A stretch of DNA of 59,679 nucleotides from Bacteroidota bacterium (GCA_003246455.1 QKAF01000154.1:1-59679); one strand, 5' to 3'. Positions 15,801-23,786 are shown, numbered from the stretch's first letter. The notes: a model not told the origin generated them from the sequence alone. Program-made: numbers and translations.

Positions 15801-17165
15801 ATGAGTGAATTCAGCATACTAATCGTGGACGATGAAGCTGCCCAGCGTGCCTCCATCGCGGGTTTCCTGAGAAAACAGGGATTCGACACGCGCGAGGCTG
15901 CGTCTGGCAGCGAGGCGGTGACCTATATCCGCGACCATCACGTCGACCTCGTCCTAACCGACTTTCGCATGCCTGACCTGACGGGGAAGGACGTGCTGCG
16001 CGAGGTCCGTCAGATAAACCCGGACATTCCCGTCGTCGTGATCACCGCATTCGGGAGCATCGAAACGGCGGTCGACATCATGAAATCGGGAGCATTCGAC
16101 TACCTCCAGAAGCCGGTGGAACTCGAGGAACTGCTGCTCATCATCCAGCGCGCCAGGGAACATTTTCTCCTCGTATCGGAAAACCGTCTCCTCCGGGAAC
16201 AGCTCGCTGAACGCTATTCCTTCGCGAACATCGTCTCGCAGAGCGGACCGATGGAACAGGTGCTCAATACCGCCGGGCGAGTCGCCGCGAGCAAGGCCTC
16301 GGTCCTCGTCCGAGGCGAGAGCGGAACGGGAAAGGAACTGATCGCGCGCGCGATTCATATGGCCAGCGACCGGAAGGACCGGCCGTTCGTCGTCGTCAAC
16401 TGCGCCGCACTCCCCGAGACGCTTTTTGAAAGCGAACTGTTCGGGCACGAAAAGGGCTCTTTCACCGGTGCGGACAGGCAGCGCATCGGAAAATTCGAAC
16501 AGGCCAACGGGGGCACCCTTTTCATCGATGAAGTCGGCGACATCCCGCTGCTCATCCAGGTCAAGCTGCTGCGCGCACTGCAATTCGGTCAGATCGAGCG
16601 CATCGGCGGCTCGGAGACCCTGCAGCTCGATGTCCGCATCGTTGCGGCGACGAACCGTGATCTGGAAGCGATGATCGCCGAAGGCGGTTTCCGGGAAGAT
16701 CTGTACTACCGTCTCAATGTTGTCACCATTCCCCTTCCGGCGCTCCGCAGCCGCCGCGAGGATATCGCTCCGCTCGTGCAGGAGTTCATCGTCAAATACG
16801 CGGAGATCAACGGCAAGGGTGTCCGCTCGCTCTCGCACGAGGCGATGGACGCCCTCATGCGCTACGATTTCCCCGGGAACGTCCGCGAGCTCGAAAACAT
16901 CATCCAGCGGGCCGTGGTACTTACGCGCGATGACACCATCACGACGAGGGATCTTCCGCCGAACATCAGCGCCACGGTGCACCCCTCGACGGAAAACCAC
17001 GAACTGCTCGAGCTCGGGAATCTGAATGAGCGGGTCGAGTCCCTGGAACGGATACTCATCGACAAGGCGCTCGAAAAAAGCGGGGGCAACCAGGTACGCG
17101 CAGCGGACATCCTCGGGATTTCCGAGCGGACGCTCAGGTACAAGCTCGCGAAATACCGCGGCTGA
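15801..17165 (+). CDS. Sigma54-dependent response regulator (NtrC family)
   Basis: The protein has 454 residues: a receiver domain with phospho-acceptor Asp54 in LVLTDFRMPD, and an AAA+ domain with Walker A GESGTGKE. The sigma54-contact loop reads GSFTGA (Ser replacing the usual Ala of GAFTGA). Walker B lies in GTLFIDEVGD, with the arginine-finger region after it, and the C-terminal Fis-type helix-turn-helix is NQVRAADILGISERTLRYKL. When phosphorylated it should remodel RNA polymerase-sigma54 at -24/-12 promoters. Two such promoters flank the pair (13624 and 17295), and a palindromic upstream site lies at 17197-17237, so both are likely targets. Confidence 0.96.
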   Translation: MSEFSILIVDDEAAQRASIAGFLRKQGFDTREAASGSEAVTYIRDHHVDLVLTDFRMPDLTGKDVLREVRQINPDIPVVVITAFGSIETAVDIMKSGAFDYLQKPVELEELLLIIQRAREHFLLVSENRLLREQLAERYSFANIVSQSGPMEQVLNTAGRVAASKASVLVRGESGTGKELIARAIHMASDRKDRPFVVVNCAALPETLFESELFGHEKGSFTGADRQRIGKFEQANGGTLFIDEVGDIPLLIQVKLLRALQFGQIERIGGSETLQLDVRIVAATNRDLEAMIAEGGFREDLYYRLNVVTIPLPALRSRREDIAPLVQEFIVKYAEINGKGVRSLSHEAMDALMRYDFPGNVRELENIIQRAVVLTRDDTITTRDLPPNISATVHPSTENHELLELGNLNERVESLERILIDKALEKSGGNQVRAADILGISERTLRYKLAKYRG

Positions 17166-17196
17166 AACGCTTTTGGCCCGGACCAACAGCGTCCGT

Positions 17197-17237
17197 TTCG
17201 ACAATTATTGCCGCCCGGATTCGACATGATTGTCGAA
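17197..17237. promoter_or_regulatory. Putative enhancer (UAS) for the sigma54 activator
   Basis: A perfect inverted repeat TTCGACA-TGAT-TGTCGAA (17220-17237) is preceded 23 bp upstream by the same half-site TTCGACA (17197-17203), with a degenerate partner. The spacing is about two helical turns. The palindrome centre lies about 93 bp upstream of the start predicted for the sigma54 promoter at 17295-17311, the usual distance for an NtrC-type enhancer. Confidence 0.6.
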
Positions 17238-17294
17238 GCTGCCTGCCCGGGTGGCGATGAACCTCCAAAATCCACACGGTCTGAGGCATAGTTT

Positions 17295-17311
17295 CTGGCA
17301 CGAAGGTTGCA
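17295..17311 (+). promoter_or_regulatory. Sigma54 (-24/-12) promoter of the DEDGDG secreted-protein operon
   Basis: CTGGCACGAAGGTTGCA matches the sigma54 consensus TGGCACG-N4-TTGCA completely. GG is at 17297-17298 and GC at 17309-17310. The predicted start near 17322 leaves a 29-nt leader with an AGAGG ribosome-binding site before ATG 17351. Confidence 0.9.
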
Positions 17312-17350
17312 TTTCTCTCCATGAACCCTCGTTTTCACCAAGAGGTATTT

Positions 17351-17698
17351 ATGAAACACATCACTTTCCTCTTCGCCATCGCAGTTCTCCTGATCGGTCT
17401 CAGCAGCAATGCTTCCGCTCAGCAAAAACAGGATGGGAAAGATGGCAAGACTGCGGTCACCAAGCAGACCACGCAGAATCAGGGCCCGCGCTTCGTTGAC
17501 GAAGACGGCGACGGAATCTGCGATCATCAGGCAGACGGCACGTCCAACCAGCGTCAGCACGCTCGCCGCGGCACCGGCAACGGTACCGGGCAGTGCACTG
17601 GCACGGCGCAGCGCGCACGTCTTCGTGATGGTTCCTGTGGTGACGACGGCGCGACGCCCTCCGGCGTCACTCGCAAAGGCCGTCAGCAGGCAAAGTAA
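17351..17698 (+). CDS. Small secreted protein with one DEDGDGICD motif
   Basis: The 115-residue protein has a signal peptide (residues 1-23, ending ASA-Q). The mature part is strongly charged. Its centre carries FVDEDGDGICD (Asp50-Asp58), a DxDGDGxxD pattern like the first half of an EF-hand or a dockerin/thrombospondin calcium loop. A Gly/Arg/Gln-rich tail with Cys57, Cys82 and Cys96 follows. Ca2+ binding is inferred only. The start is fixed by the signal peptide and the AGAGG site. It is the first gene behind a consensus sigma54 promoter and is followed by a hairpin and a related protein. I do not recognise a named family. Confidence 0.8.
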   Translation: MKHITFLFAIAVLLIGLSSNASAQQKQDGKDGKTAVTKQTTQNQGPRFVDEDGDGICDHQADGTSNQRQHARRGTGNGTGQCTGTAQRARLRDGSCGDDGATPSGVTRKGRQQAK

Positions 17699-17705
17699 CG
17701 GAAAC

Positions 17706-17733
17706 GGCGGGCGGCTCTCCCATGCTGCCCGCC
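17706..17733 (+). other. Intercistronic RNA hairpin
   Basis: GGCGGGC (17706-17712) pairs perfectly with GCCCGCC (17727-17733), and three further pairs extend the stem to an 8-nt loop. No run of T follows, so it may stabilise the upstream message or attenuate transcription partially rather than terminate it. Confidence 0.55.
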
Positions 17734-17753
17734 TTATTCCCTGGAGACCTCAA

Positions 17754-18113
17754 ATGAGATTCACGATATTCCTCATAGCACTTACCATTTCCGCGCTGCC
17801 GCTTCTCGCTCAGGACAGGCCTGAAGGGAAAGGACCGCACGGGAAGAAACACGCGCAGGCAACGGAACAGACCGCGCCGCGTTTCGTCGATGAAGACGGT
17901 GACGGCATCGATGACCGCGGGAAACAGAATCCGCAGTCCGTAAAAAGCTCGCCCGACGAAACTTCCTCACAGGGGAAGAAGCAGCAGCTCCGCATGAACC
18001 GCCGCGACCGCTTCATCGATCAGGACGGGGACGGCATCAACGACGAACGCTGCAGCGGTACCGGGCTCCGGCAGGGCTATCGCCACGGAGCCGCGAAGGG
18101 AGGTGACGAATGA
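17754..18113 (+). CDS. Small secreted protein with two DxDGDGxxD motifs
   Basis: The 119-residue protein has a signal peptide (1-19, ALPLLA-Q) and a Lys/Gln/Gly-rich mature chain. It has two calcium-loop-like motifs: FVDEDGDGIDD (Asp46-Asp54) and FIDQDGDGIND (Asp89-Asp97). It is clearly related to the preceding gene: the PRFVDEDGDGI segment is identical, suggesting duplication. A GGAG ribosome-binding site lies 7 nt before ATG. The stop overlaps the outer-membrane barrel start (ATGA), so the two are probably co-translated and may work together at the outer membrane. Function unknown. Confidence 0.78.
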   Translation: MRFTIFLIALTISALPLLAQDRPEGKGPHGKKHAQATEQTAPRFVDEDGDGIDDRGKQNPQSVKSSPDETSSQGKKQQLRMNRRDRFIDQDGDGINDERCSGTGLRQGYRHGAAKGGDE

Positions 18114-19417
18114 CACGGCGCGTGCTGCTGGCCATCGTGTTGATTTTCACCGCCACTCCCGCGGGCGCGCAATGGCTCGGGACGATTTCGATCGAGAGCG
18201 GGTACGACGACAACATGTTTCGCAATTACAGCAATGCCTCAGCCGCATCGACGGATCTTACCCTCATGTACGGCTATTTCCCTGAAGAAAGTCCGTGGGC
18301 GCTGAACTACACCGGCTCGCTCACAACGTTTCCCCAGTATGACGAGAGAATGTACTCGACCCACAGTTTCGGCGCGTCGTGGATACGCGTGTACGGCGAG
18401 CAGGATGTAAACAGTTTCAGCATCCTGGGCATCGGGAGCATGCGGTTCGACAGGGAAGATTACTCCCTCTACGACTATTCCCAGATGATGGGATCCGTTT
18501 CTCTTAAACAGCAGATCACGGCCGACCTGCCCCTTCTCGCGTCGTACCGCGCGCGCTACCGCAGCTATCCGAATTTCGGAGAACTCAGCTACCTGGAGCA
18601 TTTCGCGTCGATCGGAACGATGGTATTTTTCGAATCCCGCACCAGCATTCGCGTGCAGGCGGATTACGGATTCAAGAATTATCTGACGAAAACCACTATT
18701 GAGACGACCGAGGGGAGCGGCTTTACCGCACCGCAGAATCAACTCACCGTTGATGGCGGCGGGAATGGCGGTGGCGGAAACGGCAGCAGCGGCAACGGCG
18801 GCGGTGGGGCCGGCAGCGGAAGCAGCGGAAGCGGCGGGAGCGGCGGGAGCGGAAATGGCAATGGTTCCGGCAGAATGTCCATGGGTGGCAGCGGACAGGG
18901 CGTCGGCATGGAGAGTTCCGTCGAGTATCTCGTCTTTGAAGAGCCCTCCACGAGCCAGCTCAGCGCGTGGATCAACATCGGGACCGGCCTGAGCGTTCGT
19001 TATCTGCAGCGCTGGAATCTGACGGACCGCGGACGCGCCTTCATCGGCGGGGCTGTCGATTTCATCGGCGAGGAGGAGCTCTTCGACGATCCCTACAGCT
19101 ATGAAAGCAGCGAAGCGACACTGACGGTCACCCAGGTGCTTCCATGGGCGATGCGCCTGAAGACCGGGGCCTACTTCCTGCACAAAACCTACGGGTATCC
19201 CTCAACACTCGATTACACCGATCCGAATGCGGTTTCACGCACGGATGACCGTATGGGCGGCTGGCTTACCCTCAGCAAGACCATCGGCGGGAACTGGCTT
19301 CTTTTCAACGGCCTGAACCTTTCGCTGAGCTACATCTACCTCCGCAACCAGTCGAACACGAGCTATTACGATTACAGCAGCAACTCACTGAGTTTCGGCA
19401 TCAGTACGGATTTCTGA
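18110..19417 (+). CDS. Outer-membrane beta-barrel protein with Gly/Ser/Asn-rich loop
   Basis: This 435-residue protein has a signal peptide (1-20, AGA-Q). Alternating amphipathic strands rich in Tyr, Trp and Phe run through the whole chain, which ends in GISTDF with the terminal Phe typical of barrels. Residues 216-266 form a low-complexity Gly/Ser/Asn stretch, best placed in an extracellular loop. No named family is recognised. It is the last gene of the sigma54-driven operon, overlapping the DxDGDG protein by 4 bp, and is closed by a strong terminator. It could export, anchor or respond to the small Asp-rich proteins. Confidence 0.78.
   Translation: MTRRVLLAIVLIFTATPAGAQWLGTISIESGYDDNMFRNYSNASAASTDLTLMYGYFPEESPWALNYTGSLTTFPQYDERMYSTHSFGASWIRVYGEQDVNSFSILGIGSMRFDREDYSLYDYSQMMGSVSLKQQITADLPLLASYRARYRSYPNFGELSYLEHFASIGTMVFFESRTSIRVQADYGFKNYLTKTTIETTEGSGFTAPQNQLTVDGGGNGGGGNGSSGNGGGGAGSGSSGSGGSGGSGNGNGSGRMSMGGSGQGVGMESSVEYLVFEEPSTSQLSAWINIGTGLSVRYLQRWNLTDRGRAFIGGAVDFIGEEELFDDPYSYESSEATLTVTQVLPWAMRLKTGAYFLHKTYGYPSTLDYTDPNAVSRTDDRMGGWLTLSKTIGGNWLLFNGLNLSLSYIYLRNQSNTSYYDYSSNSLSFGISTDF
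18755..18907. repeat. Low-complexity GGC/GGA/AGC tract coding the Gly-rich loop
   Basis: About 150 bp of irregular trinucleotide-like repeats (GGC, GGA, AGC, AAT) encode residues 216-266 of the barrel protein. The tract keeps frame and is likely prone to length change by slippage. Confidence 0.8.
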
Positions 19418-19439
19418 TTTTCCTCTCCCGCATGAAAAA

Positions 19440-19465
19440 GGGGTGCGCGTGGCACCCCTTTTTTT
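19440..19465 (+). terminator. Strong bidirectional terminator
   Basis: GGGGTGC (19440-19446) pairs with GCACCCC (19452-19458), with a T run after and an A run before. It closes the sigma54 operon rightward. It can also serve the leftward metallophosphoesterase gene, whose stop codon begins at 19464-19466 inside the T run. Confidence 0.92.
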
Positions 19466-20462
19466 ATCCGCCGCGACGCACGTCGACTGTCTGGTAGAGG
19501 AGTCTGCCGCTGCTGTCGAATACACGCACCCGCATCCTGGCGGAATTCATGTCGAGCCGGAAAAATCCCAGTGAACTCGCCGAAAAATCTGTGTTCCTCC
19601 CTGCCCGGGTCTTCCTCTTCCCGCTCCCGCCACCGCTCACGATATACCGCACTCCATTGATGCGCCGAATAACCTGAAGGTCATGCTCGTGTCCATTGAG
19701 ATAGGCGGCCACCCCGTATTTTTCCAGACGCGGCGCCAGCTGCCTGACAAGCACGGGAGTGTTGCCATAGAGGCCATGGGAATACACCGGATGATGACCG
19801 ACGACGACAACATAGTCCTCCCCTGCCGAGGAGAGAACGGAGTCGATCCAATAAAAATGCACCTTGCGGGCGCGCGATCCTCCGACGAGCTGCGGGGTGT
19901 CGATACCCACGAGACGGACGCTCAGCGTGCTGTCGCTGCTGTGGAGCACGGTGACCCAGCTGCGTCCGGGCATATGCCATCGGGTGGCGCTTCCGTCGGG
20001 GAGATGAAATCCCGTATACCCGACCTGCGCATCGGGATCGCCGCGGTAATCATGATTCCCCAGCACCGCCCAGAACGGGACCGGAAGCCTGTCCGCCGGA
20101 AATACCGCTTCGAACTTGCTCCTCCACTGCGGGTCGCGGACGCTCTTTACACCGGACGGGTAAATGTTGTCGCCCGTGCTGATCACCGCGTCGACCGGAG
20201 ATTCCGCGTGCTGCGCCGCCATCGCCGCCCCCACCTGGCGAGCACCTTTCCCCCCCGTTCCCCAGTCGCCGATCACGAGCAATGAGATGCGGTTCCCCCC
20301 GTTCACGCGGGATGTGACCGTCCCGCCGGCCTGCGTCAGCGCATCTTCGCCGAGCCCGGTCAGGAGCAGGAGAACCAGCGGGAAAAGTAACCTGGCGTAT
20401 GGAAGTCTCACGGCGTTTTCTGCATATGGATACTCACGGAACCATTGTCGCAGCAGGGTCAT
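19464..20462 (-). CDS. Purple-acid-phosphatase-like metallophosphoesterase
   Basis: The 332-residue secreted protein has all five metal-site blocks of the calcineurin-like fold in order: GDWG (65-68), GDNIY (97-101), GNHDY (135-139), VGHHPVYSHG and NGHEHD. The GDWG/GDNIY/HHPVYS wording matches purple or tartrate-resistant acid phosphatases, which hydrolyse phosphate esters at a dinuclear metal centre. A signal peptide (about 22-37) implies export. A GTG at 20408 would place the start directly before it, so the first 18 residues may not be translated. With the PhoA at 2717 it gives two secreted phosphatases in the window. Confidence 0.87.
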   Translation of the reverse strand: MTLLRQWFREYPYAENAVRLPYARLLFPLVLLLLTGLGEDALTQAGGTVTSRVNGGNRISLLVIGDWGTGGKGARQVGAAMAAQHAESPVDAVISTGDNIYPSGVKSVRDPQWRSKFEAVFPADRLPVPFWAVLGNHDYRGDPDAQVGYTGFHLPDGSATRWHMPGRSWVTVLHSSDSTLSVRLVGIDTPQLVGGSRARKVHFYWIDSVLSSAGEDYVVVVGHHPVYSHGLYGNTPVLVRQLAPRLEKYGVAAYLNGHEHDLQVIRRINGVRYIVSGGGSGKRKTRAGRNTDFSASSLGFFRLDMNSARMRVRVFDSSGRLLYQTVDVRRGG

Positions 20463-20666
20463 GGCAGTGGAAAGTACGATCTCCCTGCTTCCGCGGCAAT
20501 TCCCATCAACGACGCACCTGCAATAGTTGTTAAAATTCGTATTTTACCGACGTCAGTCCCTGACCCGTCGCGAAGTTTTCCGCACCATTCTTCCCTTCGA
20601 GTGATTCTGCACAGCTTTTCGGACCGGAATGAATTTGCACTGCCTGTACCACAGCATGGCAAATAG

Positions 20667-21800
20667 ATGAAAAGCGATATGGATACGAACAGACCGGCGA
20701 AGCCGGAGCGCTGGATGCTGTATGGCGCGAACGGATACACGGGGCGACTCATCGCCGCGGAAGCGTGCAGGCGGGGACTGCGGCCGGTGCTTGCCGGCAG
20801 AAACGCGGAGGCGATCGAGACCCTGGCTGCGGAACTGGGATGTGACTGCCGCACTTTTAATCTGACTTCACACGAGTCCATCGTGCATGCGCTGCGAGAC
20901 GTGTCCGTTCTGCTGCACTGCGCGGGACCCTTCTCCTCGACCGCCGCGGCAATGGCGGCGGCCTGTATCGATGCCGGAACGCATTACATGGACATTACCG
21001 GCGAGATCCCCGTGCTCGAATCGCTGTACCTGCTTCATGCGGATGCAGTCGCCGCGGGTATCACCATGATTCCGGGGTCCGGTTTCGACGTCGTTCCGAC
21101 GGACTGCCTCGCGCTTTCCCTCAAGGAAGATCTGCCCGACGCGACGGAGCTGCGTATCGCGTTTGCCGGGAAGCTGGCGCAGAGTCCGGGGACCTGGCGT
21201 GCAACCCTCGAGGCGATCCCGCGCTGCGGCGCCATACGTCGCAACGGAGAGCTGACGACCGTTCCCCACGCCTGGCGTGCCGAACGCATCCGCTTCTTCG
21301 ACGGAATGAAAAGTACGATGACCATTCCCTGGGGTGATCTCAGTTCCGCATGGCGGAGCACATCTATCCCGAACATCGTTGTCTACGGGGGCGTGTCGAA
21401 AGCGAGCATCGTGCTCATGCAGATGATGCGCGGAGCAGTCTGCGCGCTGATGGCGAATTCCTTCGTACACCGCACGGTCAGGGCCGCGGTGTCCCTGTTT
21501 GTCCGTGGTCCCGGCGAAGAGCATCGCAACTCCGCGGTATACCATATCCGGGCGGATGTCTGGAATGCCCGCGGCGATCATCTCTCGCGCCACCTGGAGA
21601 CGCCGGAAGGATATGCCTGTACCGTTCGGACGACTCTCGAGATACTCCGCGCACTCCTTGCGGGTGAAGTCCCTCCGGGAGTGTGGACACCCGCCCAGGC
21701 CATGGGAAGCGCGTTCATCTACGGTCTTCCGGGATTCCGTCTCGTCGAGTGCGAAGACGAAGCCCGGGTGCGCAGCTCAGAGTACGCCTTCGATACCTGA
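20667..21800 (+). CDS. Saccharopine dehydrogenase-like NAD(P)-binding oxidoreductase
   Basis: The 377-residue protein begins with a Rossmann motif MLYGANGYTGRLIAAEA, then AGRNAEAIETLAAELG and LLHCAGPFSSTAAAMAAACIDAGTHYMDITGE, typical of the saccharopine dehydrogenase / trans-acting enoyl reductase family. The substrate is unknown, and no lysine pathway genes are nearby. ATG 20679 is an alternative start. The 3' end overlaps the convergent marC gene by 24 bp. A 204-bp divergent region separates it from the metallophosphoesterase; I see no clear promoter there. Confidence 0.87.
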   Translation: MKSDMDTNRPAKPERWMLYGANGYTGRLIAAEACRRGLRPVLAGRNAEAIETLAAELGCDCRTFNLTSHESIVHALRDVSVLLHCAGPFSSTAAAMAAACIDAGTHYMDITGEIPVLESLYLLHADAVAAGITMIPGSGFDVVPTDCLALSLKEDLPDATELRIAFAGKLAQSPGTWRATLEAIPRCGAIRRNGELTTVPHAWRAERIRFFDGMKSTMTIPWGDLSSAWRSTSIPNIVVYGGVSKASIVLMQMMRGAVCALMANSFVHRTVRAAVSLFVRGPGEEHRNSAVYHIRADVWNARGDHLSRHLETPEGYACTVRTTLEILRALLAGEVPPGVWTPAQAMGSAFIYGLPGFRLVECEDEARVRSSEYAFDT

Positions 21801-22355
21801 TCGGATCATCATCACCGCGATTCCGGCCATGAACAGCGACGCCACCTTCGCGAACGCCTGGGACCCGGCATCGCCCAGGATGCGGATGATCCATTTCGAG
21901 TTCAGAAGGACGACCAGGACGACGATGCAGTTGGCCACCAGGGCGCTCATGGTCATGCCGAACCCATGCGTGTCCATCAGGATGAGAATGGTGGTCATGC
22001 CGGCAGGTCCCATGATCAGGGGAATTCCGATCGGAACGACGCCGACGTTGCTGCGCGGTTTGCGCCGCTCTTCCGGCGTGGAGGAGGCGAGATCCTGGAT
22101 GGCGAGAACCAGAAGGACAACACCGCCGCCGATACGGAAATCATTCGAAGTGATGCCGAGAAAATCGAACAGCGCGGTTCCCGAGAAGAGAAACAGAATC
22201 GCGATGATGAAGGCGGTGCCGGTCGCGCTGTAGATCAGTCGATGCAGTTCCCGGCGTTCCATCCCCTGCGTCAGTCCAAGAAACAACGGGATGAGACCCA
22301 GGGTGTCCATGGCGACGAACAGCGGAATAAATGATTGGATAAATGACTCGAACAT
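21777..22355 (-). CDS. MarC family integral membrane protein
   Basis: The protein has 192 residues with about six membrane segments. The MarC hallmarks are IPLFVAMDTLGLIPLFLGLT at the N-terminus and GIPLIMGPAGMTTILIL in the middle. The family was once tied to multiple antibiotic resistance, but its function remains unclear. The start codon is preceded by an A-rich run rather than a Shine-Dalgarno, common in this phylum. It follows engB on the same strand after 93 bp, and its 3' end overlaps the convergent dehydrogenase gene. Confidence 0.93.
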   Translation of the reverse strand: MFESFIQSFIPLFVAMDTLGLIPLFLGLTQGMERRELHRLIYSATGTAFIIAILFLFSGTALFDFLGITSNDFRIGGGVVLLVLAIQDLASSTPEERRKPRSNVGVVPIGIPLIMGPAGMTTILILMDTHGFGMTMSALVANCIVVLVVLLNSKWIIRILGDAGSQAFAKVASLFMAGIAVMMIRSGIEGVL

Positions 22356-22448
22356 TTTTTTTCAATTTGAATACGCGCACCCCTGACGGGCCGGGCAGCC
22401 TCACTGGCGAGCTGCCGACCTAATCCCAGCAAGTATTTCGTGGGGAAT

Positions 22449-23039
22449 TCAGGGAGTGTCGATACGCGTAAAGATGGAAGTAAGAAGTTCTTTCTTGCCG
22501 ACTCCCTTGAGACTGGAGAGCAGAATCAGACTGCCGCGATACCCGAGCTGGAGGAAGGCCTCCGCCAGAGCGCGTTCCTGACGAACGCGCTCACCCTGCT
22601 TGAGCTTGTCGACTTTCGTCAGGGCCACCTGCAGCGGCAGCCCCTGCTCGACGAACCACTGCATGACGCGCGCATCGGAATCCTGCAGGGGGAGGCGGGA
22701 GTCGATCAGCTGCAGCACCATCGAGAGAGGCCGGTTGCTTTCGAAGTACGTGGTAATCAGTTTTCCCCATTCGCGCCGGTCCTTCTGCGACGCTTTCGCA
22801 TAGCCATATCCCGGGAGATCGACGAAACGCATACGCTCGTCGACAACGAAGAAATTGATCTGCTGCGTCTTTCCCGGCGTCGAGCTGACACGGGCGACCT
22901 GTTTGGCGCCGACGAGCATATTGAGCAGGGAAGATTTGCCCACGTTGGATCGACCCGCGAAGGCGATCTCGGGGAGGTCGGCCTGAGGGAATTGCTGCGG
23001 CGTCGCCGCTCCGGTTTCGAATTGTGTGCGTAGCTGCAT
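22449..23039 (-). CDS. engB: Ribosome biogenesis GTPase EngB (YsxC/YihA)
   Basis: This is a 196-residue GTPase of normal size. G1 is AGRSNVGKSSLLN, G2/G3 are STPGKTQQINF and DLPGYG, and G4 is TKVDK. It assists late assembly of the large ribosomal subunit. The only available start (ATG 23039) lies 3 nt beyond the T run of the terminator that ends the ribosomal protein operon. Its expression must therefore come from readthrough or from a promoter inside rplQ. Confidence 0.96.
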   Translation of the reverse strand: MQLRTQFETGAATPQQFPQADLPEIAFAGRSNVGKSSLLNMLVGAKQVARVSSTPGKTQQINFFVVDERMRFVDLPGYGYAKASQKDRREWGKLITTYFESNRPLSMVLQLIDSRLPLQDSDARVMQWFVEQGLPLQVALTKVDKLKQGERVRQERALAEAFLQLGYRGSLILLSSLKGVGKKELLTSIFTRIDTP

Positions 23040-23042
23040 GGT

Positions 23043-23077
23043 AAAAAAAACGCCGTGGAGTCAACCGCCACGGCGTT
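23043..23077 (-). terminator. Rho-independent terminator of the alpha operon
   Basis: On the minus strand AACGCCGTGG and CCACGGCGTT form a perfect 10-bp stem with a 9-nt loop, followed by a run of T (23048-23043). It lies 19 bp after the rplQ stop and immediately before the engB start codon. Confidence 0.93.
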
Positions 23078-23096
23078 ATTGCTCAATGTACAGTGG

Positions 23097-23765
23097 TCAG
23101 GCTTCCTTGGTGCCTTCCTCGGCATCAGCGGCGGGAGCGTCGTCCGCAGCGGGCTGATCCGCGGCAGCTTCGGCAGCCACGTCACTCGCGGCTTCCGCGG
23201 CGACAGGAGCGTCCTGAATTTCTTCAACGGGGGCTTCTTCCGCCTCAACCACGGCTTCCTCGGTTTCGACGGGCGCTGCGGCAGCCTTCACCTTGCGATC
23301 TTCCGCGGCCTTGCGGCGCTGCGCGGCGGCTTTCGAGCGAGCGGCGCGTTCCTTGCGCTGCTTGCTGTCCTGGGCCTCGTTGTAATCCACGAGTTCGATC
23401 ACCGCCATCTCGGCGTTGTCGCCGACGCGATTTCCCAGTTTCAGAACGCGGGTATATCCACCCGGGCGCTTGCCGACCTTCTCGGCGATTTCCGAAAACA
23501 GGATCTGAACGGCTTCCTTGTCGCGGATGAACTTGGCAATCTCGCGGCGTGCATGCACGTCCACCGCTTCGCCGCTCTTTTCACGCAGATAAGCATCGCG
23601 GGCCCGCGTGATCAACGGCTCGACGATGCGACGGGTTTCCTTCGCCTTGGCCGAGGTGGTCTGAATGCGTTTGTGTTTGATCAGCGCCGTCGACAGCGCT
23701 GCCAGCAGTGCCTTGCGATGGCTTGCGGACCTGCTGAGTCTTCTTCCTACTTTTGCGTGTCTCAT
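23097..23765 (-). CDS. rplQ: 50S ribosomal protein L17 with long C-terminal tail
   Basis: The first ~120 residues are a normal L17 ([20 protein letters not shown], then [20 protein letters not shown]), a large-subunit protein near the peptide exit region. The remaining ~100 residues are an extra tail, first Lys/Arg/Ala-rich and then very acidic Ala/Glu/Asp/Pro, making 222 residues against about 127 in E. coli. It is the last gene of the S10-spc-alpha transcript, 21 bp after rpoA and followed by a terminator. Confidence 0.97.
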   Translation of the reverse strand: MRHAKVGRRLSRSASHRKALLAALSTALIKHKRIQTTSAKAKETRRIVEPLITRARDAYLREKSGEAVDVHARREIAKFIRDKEAVQILFSEIAEKVGKRPGGYTRVLKLGNRVGDNAEMAVIELVDYNEAQDSKQRKERAARSKAAAQRRKAAEDRKVKAAAAPVETEEAVVEAEEAPVEEIQDAPVAAEAASDVAAEAAADQPAADDAPAADAEEGTKEA

Positions 23766-23786
23766 GTTTTCTCTCTATTCCTCGAA

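Noticed and set aside
17598-17616. TGGCACGGCGCAGCGC resembling a sigma54 promoter
   Set aside because: The bases 10 bp after GG are CG, not GC, and it lies inside a gene.
18755-18907. Repetitive tract considered as a CRISPR or minisatellite
   Set aside because: The units are irregular triplet-like codons within an open frame, with no constant repeat-spacer pattern.
22380-22448. Inverted repeat GGCAGC/GCTGCC between engB and marC considered as a terminator
   Set aside because: The stem is only 6 bp with an 11-nt loop and no T run on the minus strand, so it is too weak to annotate.
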